Positions 1 to 10,186 of a DNA stretch of 38,695 bases are shown piece by piece. Location: positions 1 to 38,695 of the forward strand of contig JAPSJX010000014.1 of assembly GCA_031178105.1 (NCBI GenBank), written 5' to 3'. Below the pieces are notes generated by a model. That model was not told the origin of the DNA. It was given only the letters and a program-made list of their open reading frames with translations, and did no database searches. Positions within the stretch are counted from its first letter, which is position 1, and the number at the start of each line of letters is the position of its first letter. Made by a program: the position numbers and the translations under genes. This DNA comes from Agrococcus sp. (GTDB lineage Bacteria > Actinomycetota > Actinomycetes > Actinomycetales > Microbacteriaceae).

Positions 1-2
1 TT

Positions 3-290
3 TCCATCAAGCCGCTCGAGGACCGCATCGTCATCAAGCAGGTCGAGGCAGAGACGACGACCGCGAGCGGTCTCGTCATCCCTGACACCGCCAAGGAGAA
101 GCCCCAGGAGGGCGAGGTCGTGGCGGTGGGCCCCGGTCGCATCGACGACAACGGCAACCGCGTCCCGATCGACGTCGCCGTGGGCGACAAGGTGCTGTAC
201 TCGAAGTACGGCGGCACCGAGGTCAAGTTCGGCGCCGACGAGTACCTCGTGCTCTCGGCTCGCGACGTGCTCGCCATCGTCGAGCGCTGA
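3..290 (+). CDS. groES: Co-chaperonin GroES (5' truncated by window edge)
   Basis: Frame 3 reads [46 protein letters not shown]...[35 protein letters not shown], the typical GroES sequence. Confidence 0.97.
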   Translation, partial: SIKPLEDRIVIKQVEAETTTASGLVIPDTAKEKPQEGEVVAVGPGRIDDNGNRVPIDVAVGDKVLYSKYGGTEVKFGADEYLVLSARDVLAIVER

Positions 291-310
291 CGCACGACCG
301 ATCCCGTCGG

Positions 311-335
311 CGGCGCCCCCTTCGTGGGGGCGCCG
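311..335 (+). terminator. Rho-independent-like terminator after groES
   Basis: Perfect 10-bp stem CGGCGCCCCC / GGGGGCGCCG with 5-nt loop, followed by tcgtcttt. Confidence 0.75.
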
Positions 336-360
336 TCGTCTTTCGTCCCGGAGGAGAGCC

Positions 361-1275
361 ATGAGCGAGCAGCGCACGAGGTCCGGCCTCTGGTACGCCG
401 TCTTCGCGTACACGTTCTGGGGCGTCGTGCCCGTCTACCTCCAGCTCACGAAGGGCATCGACGGCTTCGAGCTGATCGGCTGGCGCGTCATCGCGTCGGT
501 CGCGGTGGCCTTCGGGCTCGTCGCGATGACGCGCGGCTGGGGGCGCCTGCGGGGCATCCTGCGCAGCCGGCGCGACACGTGGACGCTCGTGATCGCGGGC
601 CACGCCGTGCTCATCAACTGGACGGCGTTCATCGTCGGGGTGCTCTCCGACCGCGTGCTCGAGACGAGCCTCGGCTACTTCCTCAACCCGCTGGTGAGCG
701 TCGTGCTCGCCGTGCTCTTCCTCGGCGAGCGGCTCCGGCCCGTGCAGTGGGTCGCGGTCGGGCTCGGCGCCGTGGGCGTCCTCGTGATGATCATCGGCTA
801 CGGCGAGGTGCCGTGGATCGGGCTCACCGTCGCCCTGTCGTTCGGCGTCTACGGCCTCATCAAGAAGCGCGTCGGCGGTTCCGTCGATGCGCTGTCGGGC
901 TTCACGGTCGAGACCGTCGCGGCGCTGCCCGCGTCGCTCGTCATGCTCGCCGTCGCGATCGGCATCAACGGCGTCACGGTGGGTGCGAACGGCGCCGCCG
1001 GCGTCTGGGGCACGGTCGGCATCGGCCTCGTCACCGCGATCCCGCTCCTCGCGTTCGCGTCCGCCGCGCGCCGCATCTCGCTCGTCGCGCTCGCGTTCAC
1101 GCAGTACCTGGCGCCGATCATCTCGTTCCTCTTCGGCGCGTTCGTCATGCTGGAGCCCATGCCGCTCGAGCGCTGGATCGGCTTCGCGCTCGTGTGGGCG
1201 TCGCTCGCGCTCGTCTCGCTCGACCTGCTCGGCCGCCACATGCGCAGGCCGCGCGCGGAGCCGCTCGCGGCGTGA
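361..1275 (+). CDS. rarD: RarD / EamA-family transporter
   Basis: 304 aa multi-TM protein; YAVFAYTFWGVVPVYLQLTKGIDGFELIGWRVIASV is RarD-like; RBS ggaggag upstream. Confidence 0.88.
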   Translation: MSEQRTRSGLWYAVFAYTFWGVVPVYLQLTKGIDGFELIGWRVIASVAVAFGLVAMTRGWGRLRGILRSRRDTWTLVIAGHAVLINWTAFIVGVLSDRVLETSLGYFLNPLVSVVLAVLFLGERLRPVQWVAVGLGAVGVLVMIIGYGEVPWIGLTVALSFGVYGLIKKRVGGSVDALSGFTVETVAALPASLVMLAVAIGINGVTVGANGAAGVWGTVGIGLVTAIPLLAFASAARRISLVALAFTQYLAPIISFLFGAFVMLEPMPLERWIGFALVWASLALVSLDLLGRHMRRPRAEPLAA

Positions 1276-1287
1276 CGCGCCCGGTCG

Positions 1288-2418
1288 TCAGACCGTCTCG
1301 GGCCGCTTCTGGCGGAACATGCGCGCCGGTCGGTCCTCGCCGTCCCACACCTGCACGATCCCCCACGCGACGGCCGCGACGGGCACCGACAGCACGGCGC
1401 CGACGATGCCGCCCAGCACGGTGCCGATCGTCAGCGCGATGAGGATGACGAGCGCGTGGAGGCGCAGCGACCGGCCCATCACCACCGGCTGGAGGAAGTT
1501 GCCCTCGAGCTGGTTGACCAGGACGACCGCGCCGAGCACGACGAGCGCCACGACGGGCCCGTTCGCCACGAGGGCGACGAGCGTCGCGAGCGCGCCCGCG
1601 ATCGTGGCGCCCACGAGCGGCACGAAGGCGAGCAGGAAGACGAGCACCGCGAGCGGCAGGGCGAGCGGCACCTGCGCGAAGGCGAGCACGGCGCCGATGC
1701 CGATCGCATCGACGGCGGCGACGACCGCCGTGCCCCGCACGTAGCCGCCCAGCGTCTCGACCGTCTTCGTGCCGATGCGCTTGCCGCGCGCGTAGCGCTC
1801 GCCCTCGAACGGGCGGAGGAGGAACTCCCAGATGCGCGGCCCGTCCTTGAGGAAGAAGAAGAGGACGACCACCATGAGGGCGAACCCGGTGAGGAAGTTC
1901 GCTGCGGCGGCGGCGCCCGCCGCTGCGCCGGAGCCGAACTGCGCGCTGGTCGCGAAGTCGACGACCGCGTCGCGCGCCTGCTGGACCTGCTCGTCGGTCG
2001 GCGCGATCGGCAGGGTCGAGACCCAGTCGATGACCCGGTCGACACCCTCCGTGGCCCGGTCGACGAGCTCGCCGAGCTGCGACCGGACGGCGTTGACGAT
2101 GAGCCAGACGACGCCGCCGAGCAGGAGGACGATCGCGAGCAGCGCGACCGCGGTCGCGAGCCAGCTGGGCATGCCGCGGCCGCGCATCCACCGCAGGGCG
2201 GGCGCGAAGGCGGAGGCGAGGATGAGGGCGATCGTCACGGGGATCATGACGAGCGTGAGCTGGGTCATCGCGAAGACGACCCCCGCGACGGCGACCACGA
2301 CGATGATGCCCTGCAGCGCCCTCGTGGCGAAGCGGCCGAAGGTGTCGTTCCAGACGGCCGGCGTCCTCGGCTCCGTGACCTCGACCTCGGTCGTGCCGCT
2401 GCGCTTCGTCAGTCCCAT
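1288..2418 (-). CDS. AI-2E family transporter (PerM/YdiK-like permease)
   Basis: 376 aa; multiple TM segments, FFFLKDGPRIWEFL and GNFLQPVVMGRSLRLHALVILIALTIG motifs typical of the family; RBS ggaggg upstream of ATG. Confidence 0.87.
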   Translation of the reverse strand: MGLTKRSGTTEVEVTEPRTPAVWNDTFGRFATRALQGIIVVVAVAGVVFAMTQLTLVMIPVTIALILASAFAPALRWMRGRGMPSWLATAVALLAIVLLLGGVVWLIVNAVRSQLGELVDRATEGVDRVIDWVSTLPIAPTDEQVQQARDAVVDFATSAQFGSGAAAGAAAAANFLTGFALMVVVLFFFLKDGPRIWEFLLRPFEGERYARGKRIGTKTVETLGGYVRGTAVVAAVDAIGIGAVLAFAQVPLALPLAVLVFLLAFVPLVGATIAGALATLVALVANGPVVALVVLGAVVLVNQLEGNFLQPVVMGRSLRLHALVILIALTIGTVLGGIVGAVLSVPVAAVAWGIVQVWDGEDRPARMFRQKRPETV

Positions 2419-2568
2419 GCCCGTCCCTCCGCTGTGACGGCAACGGTACTCGCGGCCGCCTGCGGGTGCGCCGTGCCGGCCCTATCGCACGCTCACCGCC
2501 CGGGCGTCCGTGCATCGACTCAGGAGTCGCCCAGGAGTGGGTCGACCTGTCGCTCGTGCGCCAAGACC

Positions 2569-2584
2569 GTTACCAGGACGTAAC
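2569..2584. promoter_or_regulatory. Candidate GlnR-type box upstream of livK (GTTAC-n6-GTAAC)
   Basis: GTTACcaggacGTAAC, inverted repeat with the spacing of the actinobacterial GlnR consensus (gTnAC-n6-GnAAC), about 90 bp upstream of the livK start. Confidence 0.4.
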
Positions 2585-2591
2585 GCGGATG

Positions 2592-2605
2592 GGCCGAATT
2601 CGGCC
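2592..2605. promoter_or_regulatory. Perfect 14-bp palindrome in the livK promoter region
   Basis: GGCCGAATTCGGCC lies just upstream of a -10-like TACTGT (2617-2622). Confidence 0.4.
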
Positions 2606-2671
2606 ATGGGCTCGCCTACTGTTGTGCCAACACGCGTACCAGCGCGTCCTCCATAGGAATCTAGGAGCACA

Positions 2672-3961
2672 ATGCAGTCCTTCCTCCGCACCAAGGGGCA
2701 GCGCCCCCGTCGTGCCGCAGCGCTCGGCGCCGCAACCGCCGGCATCCTCCTGCTCGCAGCCTGCTCGGGCGGCGGCGCGCCGGCCCCGTCGGGATCCGCA
2801 GGCGGATCAGAGGCCCCGACCGAGGCCGCGACCGAGGTCGACACGTCGTTCGTCGTCGGCACGATCCTGCCGCAGACGGGCAACCTCGGCTACCTCGGCC
2901 CGCCCGAGTTCGCGGGCGTCGACCTCGCCGTAGCCGACCTCGCGGCCGCCGGCTTCGAGTTCGACGTCACGGTCGAGCACCGCGACTCCGGTGACACGAC
3001 GACCGACATCGCGACGCAGTCGGCAGGCGAGCTCATCTCCGCCGGCGCCGACATCGTCGTGGGCGCTGCTTCCTCCGGCGTGTCCTTCACGTTCATCGAC
3101 CAGCTCATCGACGCGCAGGTCGTCCAGATCTCGCCCGCCAACACCTCGCCCGACTTCTCGGACTACGAGGACGACGGGTTCTACTGGCGCACCGCCCCGT
3201 CGGATGTGCTGCAGGGCCGCGTGCTCGGCAACCTCATGACGTCGGACGGCGCCGCGAACGTCGCCTTCATCACGATCAACGACCCGTACGGCACGGGCCT
3301 CGAGGAGAACGCTCGCATGGCCGTCGAGGCAGCGGGCGGCACCGTGACAGGGAGCGTCCTGTACAACCCGGGCGACACGAACTTCACCACGCAGGTGCAG
3401 GAGATCATGGCGGGACAGCCCGACGCGATCGGCATCCTCGCCTTCGCTGAGACGGCGCAGATCGTGCCGGCGCTCGTGACGCAGGGCTTCCCCGCATCGG
3501 GCATGTACTTCGTCGACGGCAACCTCTCGAACAGCTACAACTTCCCCGAGGGCACGCTCGACGGCGCGAAGGGCACGCTCCCGGGCAACCCGGCCGACGA
3601 CACGTTCCGCGAGCGGCTGCTCGAGCAGGACCCGAACCTGCAGGACTACTCGTACGGTCCGGAGTCCTACGACGCGGTGATCCTCGCGGCGCTCGCCGCT
3701 GCGACCGGTGGCAGCGCCGATTCGGTGACGATCCGCGACAACATGCAGGCCGTCTCCACCGAGGGCACGAAGTGCACCGAGGTGGCCGAGTGCCTGCAGC
3801 TCATCGCCGACGGCGAGGACATCGACTACGACGGCCCCTCGGGCCCGATCGAGTTCGACGAGAACGGTGACCCCACCGAGGCGTACATCGGCATCTACCA
3901 GTACGGTGCCGACAACAAGTACACCTTCCTGACGTCGGAGTTCGGCTCGCTCAACGAGTGA
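2672..3961 (+). CDS. livK: ABC transporter substrate-binding lipoprotein, branched-chain amino-acid (LivK/HAAT) type
   Basis: 429 aa; lipobox LLLAACSGG, Peripla_BP_6-like fold (GTILPQTGNLGYLGPPEFAGVDLAV...), RBS taggag. Confidence 0.88.
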   Translation: MQSFLRTKGQRPRRAAALGAATAGILLLAACSGGGAPAPSGSAGGSEAPTEAATEVDTSFVVGTILPQTGNLGYLGPPEFAGVDLAVADLAAAGFEFDVTVEHRDSGDTTTDIATQSAGELISAGADIVVGAASSGVSFTFIDQLIDAQVVQISPANTSPDFSDYEDDGFYWRTAPSDVLQGRVLGNLMTSDGAANVAFITINDPYGTGLEENARMAVEAAGGTVTGSVLYNPGDTNFTTQVQEIMAGQPDAIGILAFAETAQIVPALVTQGFPASGMYFVDGNLSNSYNFPEGTLDGAKGTLPGNPADDTFRERLLEQDPNLQDYSYGPESYDAVILAALAAATGGSADSVTIRDNMQAVSTEGTKCTEVAECLQLIADGEDIDYDGPSGPIEFDENGDPTEAYIGIYQYGADNKYTFLTSEFGSLNE

Positions 3962-3978
3962 CCTGAGCGACGCGCACG

Positions 3979-4006
3979 AGAGGGCCCCGCTCCGGCGGGG
4001 CCCTCT
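3979..4006 (+). terminator. Terminator of livK
   Basis: GAGAGGGCCCCGC tccg GCGGGGCCCTCTTC stem-loop. Confidence 0.85.
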
Positions 4007-4055
4007 TCGTGTGTCCGCAGCCGGTGACCCTGGCCGCGTGCGGGGGACCGCACGA

Positions 4056-4089
4056 AAGGAGGGGCCCCGCCGCAGCGGGGCCCCTCCTT
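4056..4089. terminator. Terminator of the convergent livFGMH unit
   Basis: Perfect 15-bp stem AAGGAGGGGCCCCGC / GCGGGGCCCCTCCTT with cgca loop, just downstream of livF on the - strand. Confidence 0.85.
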
Positions 4090-4103
4090 CGTCCCGGGTC
4101 GGG

Positions 4104-4883
4104 TCAGACGGCCGGGTCGACCGTCGGCTGCGACGACGTGCGCGCCTTGTCCTCGACGTCGGTCGCGAGCGTGCCGAGGTAGAGCTGGATCACCTTGGGG
4201 TCGTTGAGCATCTCGCGGCCCGTGCCCGTGTAGGCGTCCGTGCCGTGGTCGAGGACGTACGCGCGGTGCGAGATCTGCAGGCAGCGGCGCGCGTTCTGCT
4301 CGACCATGACGATCGTCACGCCGTGGCTGTTGATCTCCGCGACGCGCAGGAACGTCTCGTCCTGCCGCACGGGGCTCAGGCCCGCGCTCGGCTCGTCGAG
4401 CAGGAGCACCGCGGGGTCCATCATGAGGGCGCGACCCATCGCGACCATCTGGCGCTCACCGCCCGAGAGGCTCCCGGCGCGCTGACGCCGGCGCTGCACG
4501 AGCTCGGGGAAGAGTCCGCCGACGAACTCGAACCGCTCCTTGAACAGCTTCGGCTGCTGGAAGACGCCCATCTCGAGGTTCTCCTCGATCGTGAGCGAGG
4601 GGAACACGTTGTTGTTCTGCGGCACCATGCCGACGCCCTTGCCGACGAGCCGGTCGGCCTTGAGCCCGGTGATGTCGTCGCCGTGCAGCAGCACGCTGCC
4701 CTCGCGGATGTTCACCTGGCCGAAGACGGCCTTCAGCAGCGTCGACTTGCCGGCACCGTTGGGGCCGATGATGCCGATGAGGTCGCCCTGGTTGGCGACG
4801 ATGGAGCAGCCGTTGAGGATGTTCACGCCGGGGATGTAGCCGGCCACGAGCTCGTTGACCTCGAGCACGGGGGTGGGGGTCAT
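4104..4883 (-). CDS. livF: ABC transporter ATP-binding protein, LivF type
   Basis: Walker A GPNGAGKST, signature LSGGERQ, Walker B VLLLDEPSAGLSP. Confidence 0.92.
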   Translation of the reverse strand: MTPTPVLEVNELVAGYIPGVNILNGCSIVANQGDLIGIIGPNGAGKSTLLKAVFGQVNIREGSVLLHGDDITGLKADRLVGKGVGMVPQNNNVFPSLTIEENLEMGVFQQPKLFKERFEFVGGLFPELVQRRRQRAGSLSGGERQMVAMGRALMMDPAVLLLDEPSAGLSPVRQDETFLRVAEINSHGVTIVMVEQNARRCLQISHRAYVLDHGTDAYTGTGREMLNDPKVIQLYLGTLATDVEDKARTSSQPTVDPAV

Positions 4884-5923
4884 CGCTGTGCCTCCTGGTC
4901 GTCGGCGTCCGTCGCGCGTGCGGGCGGCGCATCCGTCGGCTGCGCGACGGACGCGCCGCGGCCGGTCGTGCGGCGGGCGGTCGCGTCGGGAGCGACGGTC
5001 GCGCCCGCGTCGGCGTCCTCGTGGATCTGCTCGACCTGCTGGTTCGTGAGCGTGCCGAGGTCGGTGTCGTGGTGCGCCCCGAGGTACGCGTCGACGACCG
5101 CCTTGTTCTGCATGATCGTCTCGGGCGGGCCCTCGGCGACGACCTTGCCCTCGGCCATCACGATCACCCAGTCGGAGATGTGGCGCACCATGTGCATGTC
5201 GTGCTCGACGAACAGCACGGTCATGCCGTCGTCCTTGAGCCCCCGCACGTGGTCGAGCAGCGACTGCGTGAGCGCGGGGTTCACACCGGCCATCGGCTCG
5301 TCCAGCATGACCAGCGTCGGCTCGCTCATGAGCGCCCGCGCCATCTCGAGCAGCTTGCGCTGCCCGCCGGAGAGCGATGCGGCGTAGTCCTCGCGCTTCT
5401 CGTCGAGCTTGAAGCGGGCGAGCAGGTTGTCGGCCCGCGCGGTGTTGGCCTCCTCCTGCGCCTTCCAGAGCGGCTTGACGAGCGCTGCGAACAGACCCTC
5501 ACCGCGCTGGTCGCGGGCGCCGAGCAGCATGTTCTGGAGCACCGTGAGGCGTCCGAGCGACTTCGTCAGCTGGAACGTGCGCACCATGCCGCGCCGCGCC
5601 ACCTTGTGGCTCGGCACGTGCGCGAGCGACTGGCCCTCGAACGACCAGGCGCCCTTGTTGGGGCGGTCGAAGCCGGTGAGCAGGTTGAAGAACGTCGTCT
5701 TGCCGGCGCCGTTGGGGCCGATGAGCGCGGTGATCATGCCGCGCGGGATCTCGACGTGCTCGACGTCGACGGCGGTGAGGCCGCCGAACTGGCGGATGAC
5801 GCCGTCGGCGACGACGATCGGGTCGACCTTCTTGCAGCCCGGCCCGACGGGACCGTCGACGAGCGCATGCGTGGCCGGGGGAGTGGCGGGCGACGTCGCC
5901 TGCGGCGTGGTCGTGTCAGACAT
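4880..5923 (-). CDS. livG: ABC transporter ATP-binding protein, LivG type, with long disordered N- and C-terminal tails
   Basis: Walker A GPNGAGKTT, signature LSGGQRK, Walker B LVMLDEPMAGVNP; 4-bp overlap with livF. Confidence 0.92.
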   Translation of the reverse strand: MSDTTTPQATSPATPPATHALVDGPVGPGCKKVDPIVVADGVIRQFGGLTAVDVEHVEIPRGMITALIGPNGAGKTTFFNLLTGFDRPNKGAWSFEGQSLAHVPSHKVARRGMVRTFQLTKSLGRLTVLQNMLLGARDQRGEGLFAALVKPLWKAQEEANTARADNLLARFKLDEKREDYAASLSGGQRKLLEMARALMSEPTLVMLDEPMAGVNPALTQSLLDHVRGLKDDGMTVLFVEHDMHMVRHISDWVIVMAEGKVVAEGPPETIMQNKAVVDAYLGAHHDTDLGTLTNQQVEQIHEDADAGATVAPDATARRTTGRGASVAQPTDAPPARATDADDQEAQR

Positions 5924-6932
5924 GGAACGACAGCTCCTTCTTGTTGCCGAGGATGCCCTGTGGTCGATAGATCACGAGCAGCATCAGTGCGACGCCGATG
6001 AGCACGAAGCGGATCTGGCCGGCCTGCGAGCCGGACATCTCGCCGAACAGGCCCATGCCGTGCAGCAGGTTGATGACGCCGCCGGTGAACGACAGCAGCA
6101 CCCAGAACAGGATGGAGCCGAGCAGCGGGCCGAACACGGTCGCGGCACCGCCGAGCAGCAGCGCGGTCCAGATGTAGAACGTCATCGTGGTCGCGAAGTT
6201 GTCGGGCTGGACGGCGCGTGGCAGCACGAACATCACCCCCGCGATCGCTCCGAGCGTGCCGCCGAGCACGAGCGCCTGCATCTTGTAGCTGTAGACGTTC
6301 TTGCCCAGCGAGCGCACGGCGTCCTCATCCTCGCGGATGCCCTTGAGCACGCGGCCCCACGGGCTGCGCATGAGGAGCCACACGAGGACGAGGGCGACGA
6401 TCACGAGCGACCACGCGATGATGCGCACCCAGGTGTCGTATGCCGTGGCGGTCCACGGCCCGAACCCGTAGGTGGTGCCCGTGAGCGGGTTCATGGCGTC
6501 GAAGTCGCCCTTGTAGTCCTGACCGCGCAGTCCCTGCGAGCCGCCGGTGACGGCGGTGAGGTCCTGCGTGCGGACCGTGAAGCGGATGATCTCGGCAGCC
6601 GCGATCGTGACGATCGCGAGGTAGTCGCCGCGCAGCCGCAGCGTCGGGATGCCGAGGATGAGCGCGAAGGCGACCGCAGCCACGATCGCGACGAGCACCG
6701 CCGCGATGAACGACAGCCACGCGGGCCAGCCGAGCGTCGCCGTGGGGTCGGCCATCATCGTGAAGATCGCGAACGCGTACGCGCCGATCGCCATGAAGCC
6801 GGCCTGGCCGAAGTTCAGCAGCCCCGAGTAGCCGAAGTGGACGTTGAGGCCGATGGTCGCGAGCGCGAACGCCGCGGTCGTCGGAGAGAGGATCTCGCCT
6901 GCGGCGGTGTTGAGGATGGTGAGGAAGTCCAT
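5916..6932 (-). CDS. livM: Branched-chain amino-acid-type ABC transporter permease LivM
   Basis: 338 aa multi-TM; GLNVHFGYSGLLNFGQAGFMAIGAYA and GDYLAIVTIAAAEIIRF motifs. Confidence 0.92.
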   Translation of the reverse strand: MDFLTILNTAAGEILSPTTAAFALATIGLNVHFGYSGLLNFGQAGFMAIGAYAFAIFTMMADPTATLGWPAWLSFIAAVLVAIVAAVAFALILGIPTLRLRGDYLAIVTIAAAEIIRFTVRTQDLTAVTGGSQGLRGQDYKGDFDAMNPLTGTTYGFGPWTATAYDTWVRIIAWSLVIVALVLVWLLMRSPWGRVLKGIREDEDAVRSLGKNVYSYKMQALVLGGTLGAIAGVMFVLPRAVQPDNFATTMTFYIWTALLLGGAATVFGPLLGSILFWVLLSFTGGVINLLHGMGLFGEMSGSQAGQIRFVLIGVALMLLVIYRPQGILGNKKELSFHV

Positions 6933-6933
6933 G

Positions 6934-8346
6934 TCAGCCGATCCTTTCCTGACGACCGAGGATGCCCTGCGGTCGGAACAGCAGCACCAGGATGAGCACG
7001 AGCAGCGCGATCGCGTACCGGAGGTCGGGGGCGATGAACAGCGTCGAGACCTCGGTGACGAGACCGATGATCACCGCACCGACGAGCGCGCCGAACGCGC
7101 TGCCGAGGCCGCCGAGCGTGACGCTCGCGAAGAGCAGCAGGAGGATCGTGAACCCGACGTCCCATTTGATGTTCGCGCCGATGAAGTAGGTGTAGAGGAT
7201 GCCGGCGCCGCCCGTCAGCAGGCCCGCGAGCACCCAGACGATGCGGATGACGCGGTCGACGTCGATGCCGGATGCCGAGGCGAGGCTGGCGTTGTCGCTC
7301 ACGGCGCGCGTCGCCTTCCCGATGCGCGTGCGCGTCAGGAAGAGGCCGACCCCGACGAGCACGACGATCGCGATCACCGTGCTCACGATGTTCGAGGCGC
7401 GCATGAGCACGGGGCCGATCTCCACGACCGGGCCGCGATCGACGGAGAGGCCGTAGGTGCCGCCGCCGATGAGGAACTGGAAGAAGTACCGCAGCGCGAT
7501 CGAGAGACCGATCGTGACGATCAGCACCTGCACGAGGCCGACGCGCCGCCGGCGGAGCGGCTTGAAGATCGCCCAGTCGTGCATCCAGCCGAAGGCGGCG
7601 GAGGCGACGAGCGTGACGACGATGGCGATCCAGGCCGGCCAGTTCACGAGGGTGGTGGCCGCGTAGAAGACGACGCCGCCGAAGGTCAGCAGCTCGCCGT
7701 GGGCGAAGTTGTTGACGCCCGTCGTGCCGAAGATCAGCGTGATGCCGATCGCGGCGAGGGCGAGCAGCAGGCCGAAGTTGAGGCCGGAGATCACGCGGGA
7801 GAGCAGCAGCGAGCCGAAGTCGGTCGCGATGGCACCGGTCGAGGTCGCATCCGTGGGCTCCTCCCCGCCGCCCGTGGTCGGCTCACCGCTCGAGCCGCCG
7901 TCGCCGCCCGAGCCGCCGCCGGCCGGTGGTGCGGGGGCCGACTCGCCGAAGGGGAACAGCACGCCGACCGATGACGACCCGCCGACCTCGAACTCGCGGC
8001 TCTCGAACGACGGATCGCGGAGCGTCACGCCCTCCGGCAGCGTCGCGGTGTCGATCGAGACCGTGTACGTGCCTGTCTGCTGGATCGGCACCATCCAGCG
8101 CCCGTCGGCGCCGGTCGCGACGGTCTCGTCGACGCCGTTGCCGGTGACGGAGATCTCCACGCCCTCCAGCGGCGTCTGCCCGTCGCGGACGATGCCGTTG
8201 AAGTTGTAGGGAGCTGCCTGCTCGGTCATGGGCAGTGGGGCTGCCGCGACCGCGGTCGCACCACCCGCCACCATGCCCATGACGGCCAGGGCTACGGCGA
8301 TCGCTCGCCGCATCCCGCTCCGTCGCGGTCTGCTGGACGTCTTCAC
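6934..8346 (-). CDS. livH: Branched-chain amino-acid-type ABC transporter permease LivH with N-terminal signal peptide and carboxypeptidase-regulatory-like domain
   Basis: C-terminal LivH permease (GLNFGLLLALAAIGITLIFGTTGVNNFAHGELLTFGG); N-terminal MRRAIAVALAVMGMVAGGATAVAAA signal-like segment, then YNFNGIVRDGQTPLEGVEISVTGNGVDETVATGADGRWMVPIQQTGTYTVSID. GTG at 8346 chosen for its ggagg RBS; the ORF track extends to 8481. Confidence 0.85.
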   Translation of the reverse strand: MKTSSRPRRSGMRRAIAVALAVMGMVAGGATAVAAAPLPMTEQAAPYNFNGIVRDGQTPLEGVEISVTGNGVDETVATGADGRWMVPIQQTGTYTVSIDTATLPEGVTLRDPSFESREFEVGGSSSVGVLFPFGESAPAPPAGGGSGGDGGSSGEPTTGGGEEPTDATSTGAIATDFGSLLLSRVISGLNFGLLLALAAIGITLIFGTTGVNNFAHGELLTFGGVVFYAATTLVNWPAWIAIVVTLVASAAFGWMHDWAIFKPLRRRRVGLVQVLIVTIGLSIALRYFFQFLIGGGTYGLSVDRGPVVEIGPVLMRASNIVSTVIAIVVLVGVGLFLTRTRIGKATRAVSDNASLASASGIDVDRVIRIVWVLAGLLTGGAGILYTYFIGANIKWDVGFTILLLLFASVTLGGLGSAFGALVGAVIIGLVTEVSTLFIAPDLRYAIALLVLILVLLFRPQGILGRQERIG

Positions 8347-8426
8347 ATGTCCTCCATGCTGTGGGGCCGCGCAGGCACAAGGGAATGCGGTGCGCATGAT
8401 GCCCGTTACATCGGTGGGGAAACAGT

Positions 8427-10033
<1,607 letters not shown>

Positions 10034-10057
10034 CCTCGCGCCCGCGCGCTCATCGAG

Positions 10058-10121
10058 AGGTGCTCGCGCGGTCGGCAGGTGCCCGCCTGCGGGCACCCGC
10101 CGTCCCGTCGGGCACCTCTCG
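10058..10121. repeat. 64-nt imperfect palindrome, copy 1, upstream of the endonuclease-like gene
   Basis: AGGTGCtCGCGCGGTCGgcAGGTGCCCGCctGCGGGCACCcgccg...GGCACCTCTCG; outer arms CGAGAGGTGC (10054-10063) / GCACCTCTCG (10112-10121) perfect; inner GGTGCCCGC/GCGGGCACC perfect. Confidence 0.75.
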
Positions 10122-10186
10122 CGGTTGTCCACAGTGCGGGTAGCGGGTGGCGCGCGATCGGGCGTGCGCACGGCAGGGTGCGCGGC

